In this document: positions 7,901 to 15,533 of the stretch, piece by piece | How positions within the stretch are numbered: the first letter of the stretch is position 1 | Layout of the letters: every line of letters begins with the position of its first letter | IMG/VR virus record: IMGVR_UViG_3300042691_011573 | Span: 1-36,237 of that record | Source: a virus | Length of the DNA: 36,237 bases | Reading direction: 5' to 3' (one strand) | The notes under the pieces: generated by a model | Databases searched by the model: none | What the model was told of the DNA's origin: nothing | What the model saw: the letters and a program-made list of their open reading frames with translations, nothing else | Made by a program: the position numbers and the translations under genes

Positions 7901-8134
7901 GTAATTCCGAACCATCTGTTGAACCAGCAGGAAATAGCCTACGCCACAATGGGGCGTTCTATCGTGCAGCCAAAACAGTCTGGATTAGAAGAAAAACTGT
8001 CTGAGATAGGCGGCATTTTAAAGGGCTTGCCAATTCATCAAATTAATATGGATGAAAGGGGATTCCAGAAGTACATTCGTACTCCAAACAGGACTGCAAA
8101 AATTCTAAACAACCGTTTTGGAAATCCTAATTAA
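4964..8134 (+). CDS. Tail tape measure protein
   Basis: This 1056-residue protein sets tail length; at roughly 0.15 nm per residue the tail would be near 160 nm. Residues about 110-310 hold the conserved tape-measure N-terminal domain: FAKEAINVSMQFDAMRRGLE, then LSKGTVQAEELRGQLSERIPG and VLPKFAEELNKTF. Long coiled coils rich in Ala, Lys, Glu and Gln follow (about 520-880). Hydrophobic helices near 890-940 (APIIAQYIAGVVTAPLAAIG) come next, as usual in tape measure proteins. The Gly/Lys-rich C-terminus includes a GGKAIVGERGTEKVV segment. It begins a new plus-strand block after the accessory genes; a TAGTTTTG at 4929-4936 may mark a weak promoter. Confidence 0.93.
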   Translation: MASEIYIKYSVDTADLQKATSIWDKLSAEEQQALSQLKEFNLTLKATGDGAEAAGRKLRGLGAGDSIARMRDQVSRLRSEMELLSPKSQEFADKLKELKGAEGNLAGMNKQMAGAQGGMGGLLGMAGRLIPALGAAFAIDKIKDFAKEAINVSMQFDAMRRGLEAASGGTLEAGRAMDFVSDISNRLGLNLIETANGYQSFAAAGRSAGLELNAQERIFSSVSEAGMRMGLTNEQLSGTFMALTQMLSKGTVQAEELRGQLSERIPGSFGIMARAVGVTERELGKMLEKGEVIAKDVLPKFAEELNKTFGGGNAELITSTAAATSRLDSEWAKFLDSVGQRLQPAYQKGLEATAAFISGVRKILSDEKVDVGNEFNVVKQVQRDFKILQSSNDKIKAEVQRYKSEGMTNLAKAYTADIVDNTQMLQSLNTKYFNDFKARTGKTFDEYQQNLKNLGQDLDPNKFNQNLVYTNLGFTDEYKRTFNQLKETRRLMVVEAQQLGAEFTKPVVDPKEAKKAAKAAKDAAAAMARDYANALADITSREKIAQSERKAVTQEGVMETMMQQEDLLKITMKFNKEREAAAAQYGTVPAAKRDAAELVATQKELGSELERLEISRRDKMMELTQQDIDSRLKAISQVNTRQNELVVTLTNKEEEQNLLRAQNDVKYAQQKLDLLNMLRENEVNITQQTLQEVNDEVAKAQAGLSQQTIKYYDTIFQKTDEIIQEQGSQQANLLQSADNVRFKSAARINKELVENQIATNEKRIANADDAAEKGSEAAKKAANAIRAENVKLKGDLIKIDQEIAENRQKTILAAVDLAAQITSQSFNLYQQQLSNELSAANKRYDAEVEMADGNKQKLAEIEERRRAKEAEIRKKQFRAGQYAAVADVVFRTAPIIAQYIAGVVTAPLAAIGIAAAAAQIGFIMAQPVPEFAEGTKGKKFRGGKAIVGERGTEKVVTESGKVYYTPPTATLIDLPKGSQVIPNHLLNQQEIAYATMGRSIVQPKQSGLEEKLSEIGGILKGLPIHQINMDERGFQKYIRTPNRTAKILNNRFGNPN

Positions 8135-8139
8135 GTAAT

Positions 8140-10524
8140 ATGGCTGGCTGGAAGTTTTATTTAGACGGAAACGAGGTAGAAGAACCGATAGGTTGGGATG
8201 CGGTCGAATTTACCGCAATACGAATGGATTCTCACGGTGTAGACCAGCCATTCAGTACCGAGGTGATGTTCTACGATAGGGGGGCTAAATACATCAAGAA
8301 CGTATTTGACACCTATTACATTAACCAGCCGATTTCGATTCAGATTGTTTCGGATGTTATCGTTAGCGGAGTAGCCTACACTTTCAACGGCTATCTAAAC
8401 CTATCCATTTACGAAGAACATAATGTTTGCGACACTGATTCCTTTACCATTAAGGTAGGAATAATTGACGACATTTTTCGGGAGCAATTCAAAGCCAGAA
8501 CGGATGTTGAAATTGACCTAAAGGAAAACATAGACCTGAACGGCAACGAAATAGACCCAGTCCAGTTTACAAGTGTTCGACTGCACAAGCAGGACATTTA
8601 TATTACTGCTCAAGGTGGCAATCTGGCAACAACGGTATTAACGCCAACATACAACACTAACGACATTGTTGCACCTTGGGACTGGGTGTTTCCAGATTAC
8701 GCTAAAACAGTGCCTTGTTTTTGGAGCAATTCCGATTTTGCGGATTTATACGGCAAGACTTTAGACACAAAAGGAAATAACTACGCAAACGACAACATCA
8801 TATTTAAAAATAACGCCACTGCGCCAAGAACCGTAAACATACAAACCGTAATTAGTGGGGAAATAGATTTTAGTGCGGCTACCATTTATGGAGGCACGGC
8901 TAATGCTGATTTCTATGTCATTCTTCAAGACGATGCTGGGGGCAACAACACGTTTTTTTTGATAGGTTCTACGCCAGTTGTTTACCAAGGGTTTCCAGAA
9001 GCGTTTCAGGTAAATAACCAGTTTTCAATTACTGTACCGCCAAATTATAATCTTCTACTGAATTGTTGGTGGGGTCTTGGTGGCACAATGAAACGAGAAG
9101 ACCCAATAGGGGGTCTACAATGGAGTGGACCGTTTTACCTGAATGTCTTTATTGAAAATGTATGCGTAACGCTAAGTGAACAAAGTTCAACTGGGTACGC
9201 ATCGAATTCGGATGTTTTGCTGATTGAGAATTTACTGAATCGGGTAATTTATAAACTGACTGGAAGCAACGATAAGCTACTATCAAATGCGTTTAGTCAG
9301 GCGCAAGATGGATGTTACTGGAACAATGCAATCACTAATGGGGTTAGAATCCGAAATGCTCCATCGGTTGACGATATTATTTTCGGATGCTTTAATAACG
9401 AAGAAACGAACAGTCGCTATGCTATGCAAGTGACTTGGAAAAAGCTATTTGAGAATCTTAGCAACATATTTTGTTTAGGCTGGGCGTTTGAATGGACTGG
9501 GTTGGAGTGGAAAATTAGGGTAGAACCTATTGACTATTTTTACCAGAATTTTATTTCAAATGCTTTTTATAATGTTGACGAGGTGACCATTACGGTAACG
9601 CCTGACAAGTTGTATAACAACATTACCGTAGGGTACACAGATAGCTGGAAAAACATTGCACAGTCGGGTATTTTCGCCATTCACACGGATAGAAACTACT
9701 TTGTCGCAAACCAAGCTATGACAGAAAACACATCCAAAAAACTGGATTTGAGGTCCGAAATAATAGCCGAAGGTCAGGCAATCGAATTTAGCCGCAGACT
9801 GCAATTTTTTGTTACTGACTCCTCTTCATCAGACAGACCCAACGATTTCAATTTGTTCATTATATGGCTCAATAGGCATAATCTGGTAGTTGAGGACATT
9901 GAAGATTCTGAATATGCTATACCAGCCGAAACTGGGACTGTAACCTTACCATCTGGAACTGCATCAATTAGTTCAACCAGAATAACGTATAGCAGTTCGC
10001 CACTGAATGCTTTATACAATATATTCCACACACCAGCCAGAGTAGCCATCCGTTGGTGGAAGGTCTTAGGAATGCACACCTACGGACTTGTTCAGCCTAA
10101 ACTACGGTTTCAGGTTGGTCAATACCAGACAACCTATTTTTCCATCATAGCAGACTCAATCGAACCGTGTCAGGAATTTCTGGAAGACGAATCTGTTTAT
10201 GAGAACGTAGACATTAGTAGCAGTATAATGCGAGATGGTTACAAAAATTATTTGTTCAAGCCGATACAAATAGAATTTAAGTACCCACAAAGTCTATGCG
10301 ATTTTTTAATTTTGTCTGATGAGAATGAGTACGGTAAAATTAAGGTGACATCTGGAAGCCTTACTATTAGCGGCTATATTCAAAACATCACAAATCAGCC
10401 AGAGGACAATGCTGGCGGTACGACACAGTTCACAATTTTAGCCTCAAATATCCCAGACCCAGAACCACCAGTTCCACCAGAAGTCGGGGCTTATTCAAAC
10501 GCTTATTCAAACGCATACAATTAA
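8140..10524 (+). CDS. Putative distal tail / baseplate protein (Dit-Tal position)
   Basis: This 794-residue, largely beta-strand protein lies directly after the tape measure gene, the usual place of the distal tail and tail-associated proteins. The start, MAGWKFYLDGNEVEEPIGWD, resembles a tail-tip hub beginning. Later segments are rich in aromatic and Asn residues. No enzyme motif was seen. The C-terminus is a Pro-rich linker (PEPPVPPEVG) followed by AYSNAYSNAYN, encoded by a tandem 12-base repeat. A similar motif occurs just past the capsid gene stop. The stop overlaps the next start as TAATG. The assignment rests on position. Confidence 0.6.
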   Translation: MAGWKFYLDGNEVEEPIGWDAVEFTAIRMDSHGVDQPFSTEVMFYDRGAKYIKNVFDTYYINQPISIQIVSDVIVSGVAYTFNGYLNLSIYEEHNVCDTDSFTIKVGIIDDIFREQFKARTDVEIDLKENIDLNGNEIDPVQFTSVRLHKQDIYITAQGGNLATTVLTPTYNTNDIVAPWDWVFPDYAKTVPCFWSNSDFADLYGKTLDTKGNNYANDNIIFKNNATAPRTVNIQTVISGEIDFSAATIYGGTANADFYVILQDDAGGNNTFFLIGSTPVVYQGFPEAFQVNNQFSITVPPNYNLLLNCWWGLGGTMKREDPIGGLQWSGPFYLNVFIENVCVTLSEQSSTGYASNSDVLLIENLLNRVIYKLTGSNDKLLSNAFSQAQDGCYWNNAITNGVRIRNAPSVDDIIFGCFNNEETNSRYAMQVTWKKLFENLSNIFCLGWAFEWTGLEWKIRVEPIDYFYQNFISNAFYNVDEVTITVTPDKLYNNITVGYTDSWKNIAQSGIFAIHTDRNYFVANQAMTENTSKKLDLRSEIIAEGQAIEFSRRLQFFVTDSSSSDRPNDFNLFIIWLNRHNLVVEDIEDSEYAIPAETGTVTLPSGTASISSTRITYSSSPLNALYNIFHTPARVAIRWWKVLGMHTYGLVQPKLRFQVGQYQTTYFSIIADSIEPCQEFLEDESVYENVDISSSIMRDGYKNYLFKPIQIEFKYPQSLCDFLILSDENEYGKIKVTSGSLTISGYIQNITNQPEDNAGGTTQFTILASNIPDPEPPVPPEVGAYSNAYSNAYN
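10489..10512 (+). repeat. Tandem 12-base repeat encoding AYSN-AYSN
   Basis: GCTTATTCAAAC is repeated twice head to tail (10489-10500 and 10501-10512) and followed by GCATAC, giving a C-terminal AYSNAYSNAYN. It may be a short assembly or trimer tag. Confidence 0.8.
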
Positions 10525-12128
10525 TGGCACAGAAAACACGCAGTCAATTACAGACACAAAGCGACAATACCTTTTTGGACAATTCAACTGGGCAAATAGT
10601 CCCAGTAAACCATCGTGAGTGGAATAATGACACAATTGATTCGGTGGCAACTCAACTTGATTCCAACGATTTTCAAGGGATAAATACCTTTTCTCAACAA
10701 ATTAATAGTTTAGTAGGCATTGATGGAAATGCTTTATATTCAGAAAATGCTGATGTTAGGCTTGACAGTGGTGGGGTATTTTGTGGTGGCGATTCAAGTA
10801 TGGAAGTAACATTTATTCGACACCTTCAAAATGCGTTTGACGATACCGTAATTGATGCTCCGTCATCTGGTAGACTTTTAGACCTCACAAATGCAAACGC
10901 CAACTTTATTTATATTGAAGGTGATGGTGAATTTAATGCGTTTAGTGGCTTAATAGGCAGAATTTATTATGCCATGCACACTGGAACTGTTGATTACAAA
11001 GGATTAGATAAAGTTCCAGAATATGATTTTAGAATATTTCCAAATGATACATTAATTTTTGTATTTACAAGTGAATCAACTATAAGGGTTCTTGGAATAA
11101 GACGATTTTCGGGGGGTTATCAAAAAAATGGGCAAAACTTTTTTACCATAAACTCAATAGAGGATTTAATTACAATAAAAAGCGATAGACTTTTAGATGT
11201 TGGGGCAACGTATAGAGTATTAAACGCATATCTAATGCCGCCAGCAAGTGGTATTCTTTGGGATATATACCTTACTGCAATTGATAAGGATGTATTTGCG
11301 CAAGTTTGCTACCTAAGAAGTAACACCTTTAATGATGGAACATTTCAAAAGGCGCATTTTAATGGCAGCTTTGATTCGGGTGCTATTAGGATAACCGAAG
11401 AAATAGATACATCCTGCCCATTTTCGTATGCTTTGGCTTCGACAAGTAACACAACCGTAGACCAATGGATAAACTATGGTACTAAAATATATGTAGCTGA
11501 AGGTACGGCTGGTACTGGTATTGGATTTCAGGGTTATATACACCTAAATAATGGTGGATTTATTCAGAGAAATAATATACTTGATACACTTGATAGGGAC
11601 AACCCATTTGGTAGAATTCTTACTATAAAAGACCAATCAAATAATCTTGTTGATAAATTTATCAAACATTCGAGTGCAACCATAGGTGGTTCATTAAATT
11701 TTGGTGCAAATTTTTTTGATACCCTAACACCGACAATAGCAGAATTAAACACTCTTATGAGTAGTTTAGGATATGGAGCTACTATTACATATTACTCTGT
11801 TAGCTTTCAAATAGTAAACAATGGATGCGTAGTTAATTTTAACGCAACTGCAACGGCAAAATTCAATGAAGGCACAAGCGGAAGGGAAGCAAGAATATTG
11901 TTGCCGCAACCATTTAATGCAGATGGAACATTATTGTTACAATATGGCTATGGAACTTGCAGAAATATTACCGATAGCAATCACGAAGACATAGGACTTA
12001 TTGCTACAAGAAAAAATGATAAGTATTTTGAGGTTTCGGCAAAGTGGAATACTATTGTCGGGACTAACAAATCCCTTATTTTTAATGGTGCGTATGTTTA
12101 TCCAACGGTTTTTCATGTTCCAGTATAA
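10524..12128 (+). CDS. Putative tail fibre / receptor-binding protein
   Basis: This is a 534-residue protein. Its N-terminus is polar (KTRSQLQTQSDNTFLDN, followed by a GQIVPVNHREWNN segment), as in proteins that attach fibres to the tail tip. The rest is beta-rich with many Asn, Gly, Thr and Phe, which suits an adhesin. The DNA is clearly more AT-rich than neighbours, with many ATA, AAA and TTA codons, which suggests transfer or rapid exchange of a host-range gene. It sits between two large tail proteins with TAATG overlaps at both ends. No catalytic motif was seen. A receptor-binding role is inferred from position and composition. Confidence 0.55.
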   Translation: MAQKTRSQLQTQSDNTFLDNSTGQIVPVNHREWNNDTIDSVATQLDSNDFQGINTFSQQINSLVGIDGNALYSENADVRLDSGGVFCGGDSSMEVTFIRHLQNAFDDTVIDAPSSGRLLDLTNANANFIYIEGDGEFNAFSGLIGRIYYAMHTGTVDYKGLDKVPEYDFRIFPNDTLIFVFTSESTIRVLGIRRFSGGYQKNGQNFFTINSIEDLITIKSDRLLDVGATYRVLNAYLMPPASGILWDIYLTAIDKDVFAQVCYLRSNTFNDGTFQKAHFNGSFDSGAIRITEEIDTSCPFSYALASTSNTTVDQWINYGTKIYVAEGTAGTGIGFQGYIHLNNGGFIQRNNILDTLDRDNPFGRILTIKDQSNNLVDKFIKHSSATIGGSLNFGANFFDTLTPTIAELNTLMSSLGYGATITYYSVSFQIVNNGCVVNFNATATAKFNEGTSGREARILLPQPFNADGTLLLQYGYGTCRNITDSNHEDIGLIATRKNDKYFEVSAKWNTIVGTNKSLIFNGAYVYPTVFHVPV

Positions 12129-14635
12129 TGGCTACTATAAACCCTTTCTACCGTTTTGAGGATGCGCCAGAAGTCCCTTCTATTGGGGAAGGGGCGGTAA
12201 GAGTTTCTGAAATTCTGAATAATTGCTATTTTGATATTCTTGGGACTGTTTTTACTGGACAATTAATTACTGCGGCCTATCAATCAATTAAGGCAACGGT
12301 AGATTATTATAACAGTACATTCGACACCAACTTTTTAATTAAAAAGAAAACTACGCCACAAATAGTGGCTGGGGTTCATTTGGTTGAATATTTGGTTTAC
12401 GATGTAGGGCTGAAAAGCCTTTATCCGATGTCTGGGGTCAACATCGTTCTGGAAGTCAACACAGACACTGTCAGTGGGCAGTTTGTTGGGTGTTTTGGAC
12501 CAGTCCCAGACGACTATGATTATGGGACACCATTATACGATGGCGAAAAAGCGGCATATAATGCCCTGACGATTAACTACGACACTGGTGCGGCAGTTTT
12601 TCCTGCGTGGTATTCGTTTGATGCCACAACTGGAGTAGCCACCAGCTACATAGCACGACTTAAAGATTGCAAGTATGATGCCGACTTAGGTCGTGTTGTT
12701 CGTGTGCCTATTGACACAAAGCCAAGGGGTTCAGCCATCAAAAAAAGTGGTAGCCCACAAACAGAAGAGGGTAAATACATAGAAGCCTTATTCAATCAAC
12801 TAATTCAGGCTGCGGTTAATGGAGCATCTTATAACGACCTTTCGATAATTAGAAACTCATTCGTACCGCCATCTGGTTACGTTCTTAGTTATTTTTTTGA
12901 GGTAAGTCCAGTCGAACGGCAACAGATAAACATTTACAAGCCATCTGGCGAGGGCTATGCCCTAATCATAAGGGATGACAACGGAATACTTTTTCAGCGG
13001 TTTTATGCGCCTTTAGTGACGAATCTGTATGACATCATAGATGCGAATAGTGGAGGAACTGCGCTACCCTATGCCCCAGACAATGGCATTACATACGGAG
13101 GGGTCTGGTATGATTTTGAGCAGTACCAGTTTGCCGATGCTTGTGCAATTCCAGTGGAATCATATCCTATGCCAATAATGTCTGGTGATATGCTTAGATT
13201 CAATATTGAACCAGATTCGGCTAATATTCTAACGGACAACACAGTTTCAATAGGGCTTTTTGACGAACAGTTTAACTTTGTTCAGAAGATAGGGACTGCG
13301 GAACGTGGAACGCACAATTGTTGTAACGCCTATCAAGCAGGGTTTGCGAGAACATTAAGCCAATGGAACGACATTATAGACATTTGGAACGGCTATGTTG
13401 ATGACCCTGCGACTCATAAAATCGGGGTAGTATGGCTGGACACAAATAATCCTACTTTCAAGCGTGAGTTTTGGTATGACCTAACGGCAACGGTTAGTTA
13501 CTTAGATTTAACAACAATTTTTGAAGGGTTTACGGATGCTCAGAACATCTTTGAGGTGACAACGGTAGTAGACCCAATTATTGGAACTATTATTTCGCTT
13601 GCCTATACCCCAGTTGGGTATGCGTGTACGACCAGTGAGGGGCTACTCTGCTACATTCAACTTAGCGAGATTCCTACTTTTTTAATTCAAGGGTGGGAAA
13701 TGCAGATAACTGGAGGGTTTGAGGTATCAAACAATACACAACACTATTCAAATGTTACCATCCCAGTGGTAAAGTCAGGGTGTTATCGGTTTGGAGTTTA
13801 TCAATTCGGATACGATTTTGATGGAATGCAGACCAGTTGGAGTCAGCAGGGGGGTAGTGTTGGATTAAATTTGTGCGTAGCTATTTTGGACGGCAGCGGA
13901 ACGGTTCAGTGGTTAATTACGATTAAGAAAGACCTTGCGAACTGGGCAGCACTTGTTGAGTGGCTGCAAGCAAATGTTCCATTTGGTGTTTTTGAAATAG
14001 AACAACCTTCATTGTACAGTACATACACGGTTTACCCATATATAAATATGGTTAACTGGACAATGGAGATAGGAACATACGATTTTTCAACTGGGGCATT
14101 TACTGTAATTTATAATGCGGATGAACAATCTGGCACTGGGGGGCTATACAACCAGAACATTAACGAAATCTATTCCTTTAGTAATCTTTTAAATCTGGAC
14201 AATTCCGACTGTTTTAGCACAATTCTTGAATTTTGGGGGGAAGAGGGGTCAATAGCGCAGGGATTTGAGTATTACAACAATTGGAGTCAGAAAGTTCGAC
14301 TTGGCATTAACGGAGGGGGCAAAAAGCCAATTTTAACCGAAAGTGTTTACCGCCAGTCCAACGGAGTCCACAAAAGACCTCAAAACAAGCAAGATTTAAG
14401 TGTAGATTTGCATACAGATTTTCTTGATTTTGAAGCGCAGTGTGCGGTCGTTGATGCCACCAGACATCCGTACTTTGTGTGGAACGGTCAAAGTCTGTTC
14501 GTAAATGGTGAAATTGAGGTAGCCACCGTCCAAGATTTTACCACGCAATCATCCTTTGAAGACTTGGCGCAAGTCAAGTTTTCGGCACTAATTCAAGGCT
14601 TTCAGCCTAAAAACAGTACTTGCATTAACTGTTAA
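12128..14635 (+). CDS. Large putative tail / virion protein
   Basis: I do not recognise a named family in these 835 residues. The protein looks like several stacked beta domains with many Tyr, Asn and Gly residues. Near residue 60 there is a hydrophilic KKKTT turn, and later segments such as YFFEVSPVERQQINIY and GDMLRFNIEPDSANIL are typical of bacteriophage structural proteins. It has no signal peptide or membrane span. It is coupled to the upstream fibre gene by TAATG and is followed after 11 bases by the putative major tail protein. A tail-tip or baseplate role is likely by context only. Confidence 0.5.
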   Translation: MATINPFYRFEDAPEVPSIGEGAVRVSEILNNCYFDILGTVFTGQLITAAYQSIKATVDYYNSTFDTNFLIKKKTTPQIVAGVHLVEYLVYDVGLKSLYPMSGVNIVLEVNTDTVSGQFVGCFGPVPDDYDYGTPLYDGEKAAYNALTINYDTGAAVFPAWYSFDATTGVATSYIARLKDCKYDADLGRVVRVPIDTKPRGSAIKKSGSPQTEEGKYIEALFNQLIQAAVNGASYNDLSIIRNSFVPPSGYVLSYFFEVSPVERQQINIYKPSGEGYALIIRDDNGILFQRFYAPLVTNLYDIIDANSGGTALPYAPDNGITYGGVWYDFEQYQFADACAIPVESYPMPIMSGDMLRFNIEPDSANILTDNTVSIGLFDEQFNFVQKIGTAERGTHNCCNAYQAGFARTLSQWNDIIDIWNGYVDDPATHKIGVVWLDTNNPTFKREFWYDLTATVSYLDLTTIFEGFTDAQNIFEVTTVVDPIIGTIISLAYTPVGYACTTSEGLLCYIQLSEIPTFLIQGWEMQITGGFEVSNNTQHYSNVTIPVVKSGCYRFGVYQFGYDFDGMQTSWSQQGGSVGLNLCVAILDGSGTVQWLITIKKDLANWAALVEWLQANVPFGVFEIEQPSLYSTYTVYPYINMVNWTMEIGTYDFSTGAFTVIYNADEQSGTGGLYNQNINEIYSFSNLLNLDNSDCFSTILEFWGEEGSIAQGFEYYNNWSQKVRLGINGGGKKPILTESVYRQSNGVHKRPQNKQDLSVDLHTDFLDFEAQCAVVDATRHPYFVWNGQSLFVNGEIEVATVQDFTTQSSFEDLAQVKFSALIQGFQPKNSTCINC

Positions 14636-14646
14636 CAAACAAGAAA

Positions 14647-15516
14647 ATGTCTATTTATTCACTTGATTGCCCCACCATTGGGTGCTATACAAATTTTCAG
14701 TGCGACCCCGAATTTCTTAATAAAGTTGTCGCAGTGGCTTTCGTCAATAAAAGCTACTCTGGGTCTATCAACAAATCAACGCCAGAACTTTGGCTGGAAT
14801 CACTACACGAAGCCTATCTGATGGGTGAAGGATTTTTGATTTTAAACACTTCTGGCGAAAAACCAAAACCCGATACGGCTACCGTTTCTGGTCGTGGTAT
14901 GCAGACTACCAAAGCACTTGCAAAAACACATACCGTGAACATCCAAGATATGCAGGGGGTCGTTTATGGCAATGTGCAGTTCTACAACGATATGCTTTCC
15001 AGTTCGGCTAAGTATGACTTCTACTACTTTACTCCGAACAGAATCTGGGATGCAAGTGGTTACTATGTTACGGTAATTGGTGACCCAGTAATTACTGCCG
15101 AACTGAACACCTACCAAATGGCTGATGTTTCGATTCAGTGGGTCAGCAAAACAAACCCATTACCTTACGAATTTGACACAGACACGCTACTGGAGGGGTT
15201 GTATTACATTGTGGAACTTGCGGCAAGTCAGCCATTCAACAACAATGAATGGTGTGTGGCTACTGGTAGTGGACCAGTTACGGTTACATTTGAGGCTACT
15301 CTTAACCATCCTTGTACATCTCCAGAAATTAACTGGTCAATTGTGCAACTGGATGGTAGCGACCCAATTGGCGACATTAGCTTAACTGTTGCCGATGGTG
15401 ATGTTGATTTTAATCCATCAACTGCTGGCGTATATCTTTTTAAAGTTGTCGCCCAAACTCCAACTGGTTGCGTTTTTGGGGAGTACACTGTTACTCTTAC
15501 CGTTGGTTCTTGCTAA
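14647..15516 (+). CDS. Putative major tail protein with C-terminal Ig/PKD-like domain
   Basis: This is a 289-residue protein. The first 200 residues contain a pattern seen in tail-tube proteins of siphoviruses: a conserved AKTHTVNIQDMQGVVYGN stretch near 100, then strands leading to YDFYYFTPNRIWDASGYYV. From about residue 200 a separate domain begins (VTVTFEATLNHPCTSPE; SLTVADGDVDFNPSTAGVY; EYTVTLTVGSC), which looks like an Ig or PKD-type module that would decorate the tail surface. The N-terminus is Cys-rich. The gene stands next to the portal, not before the chaperone. The tail-tube assignment is an inference; a minor tail protein is the alternative. Confidence 0.5.
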   Translation: MSIYSLDCPTIGCYTNFQCDPEFLNKVVAVAFVNKSYSGSINKSTPELWLESLHEAYLMGEGFLILNTSGEKPKPDTATVSGRGMQTTKALAKTHTVNIQDMQGVVYGNVQFYNDMLSSSAKYDFYYFTPNRIWDASGYYVTVIGDPVITAELNTYQMADVSIQWVSKTNPLPYEFDTDTLLEGLYYIVELAASQPFNNNEWCVATGSGPVTVTFEATLNHPCTSPEINWSIVQLDGSDPIGDISLTVADGDVDFNPSTAGVYLFKVVAQTPTGCVFGEYTVTLTVGSC

Positions 15517-15533
15517 TACTGCTTAATTAGAAA

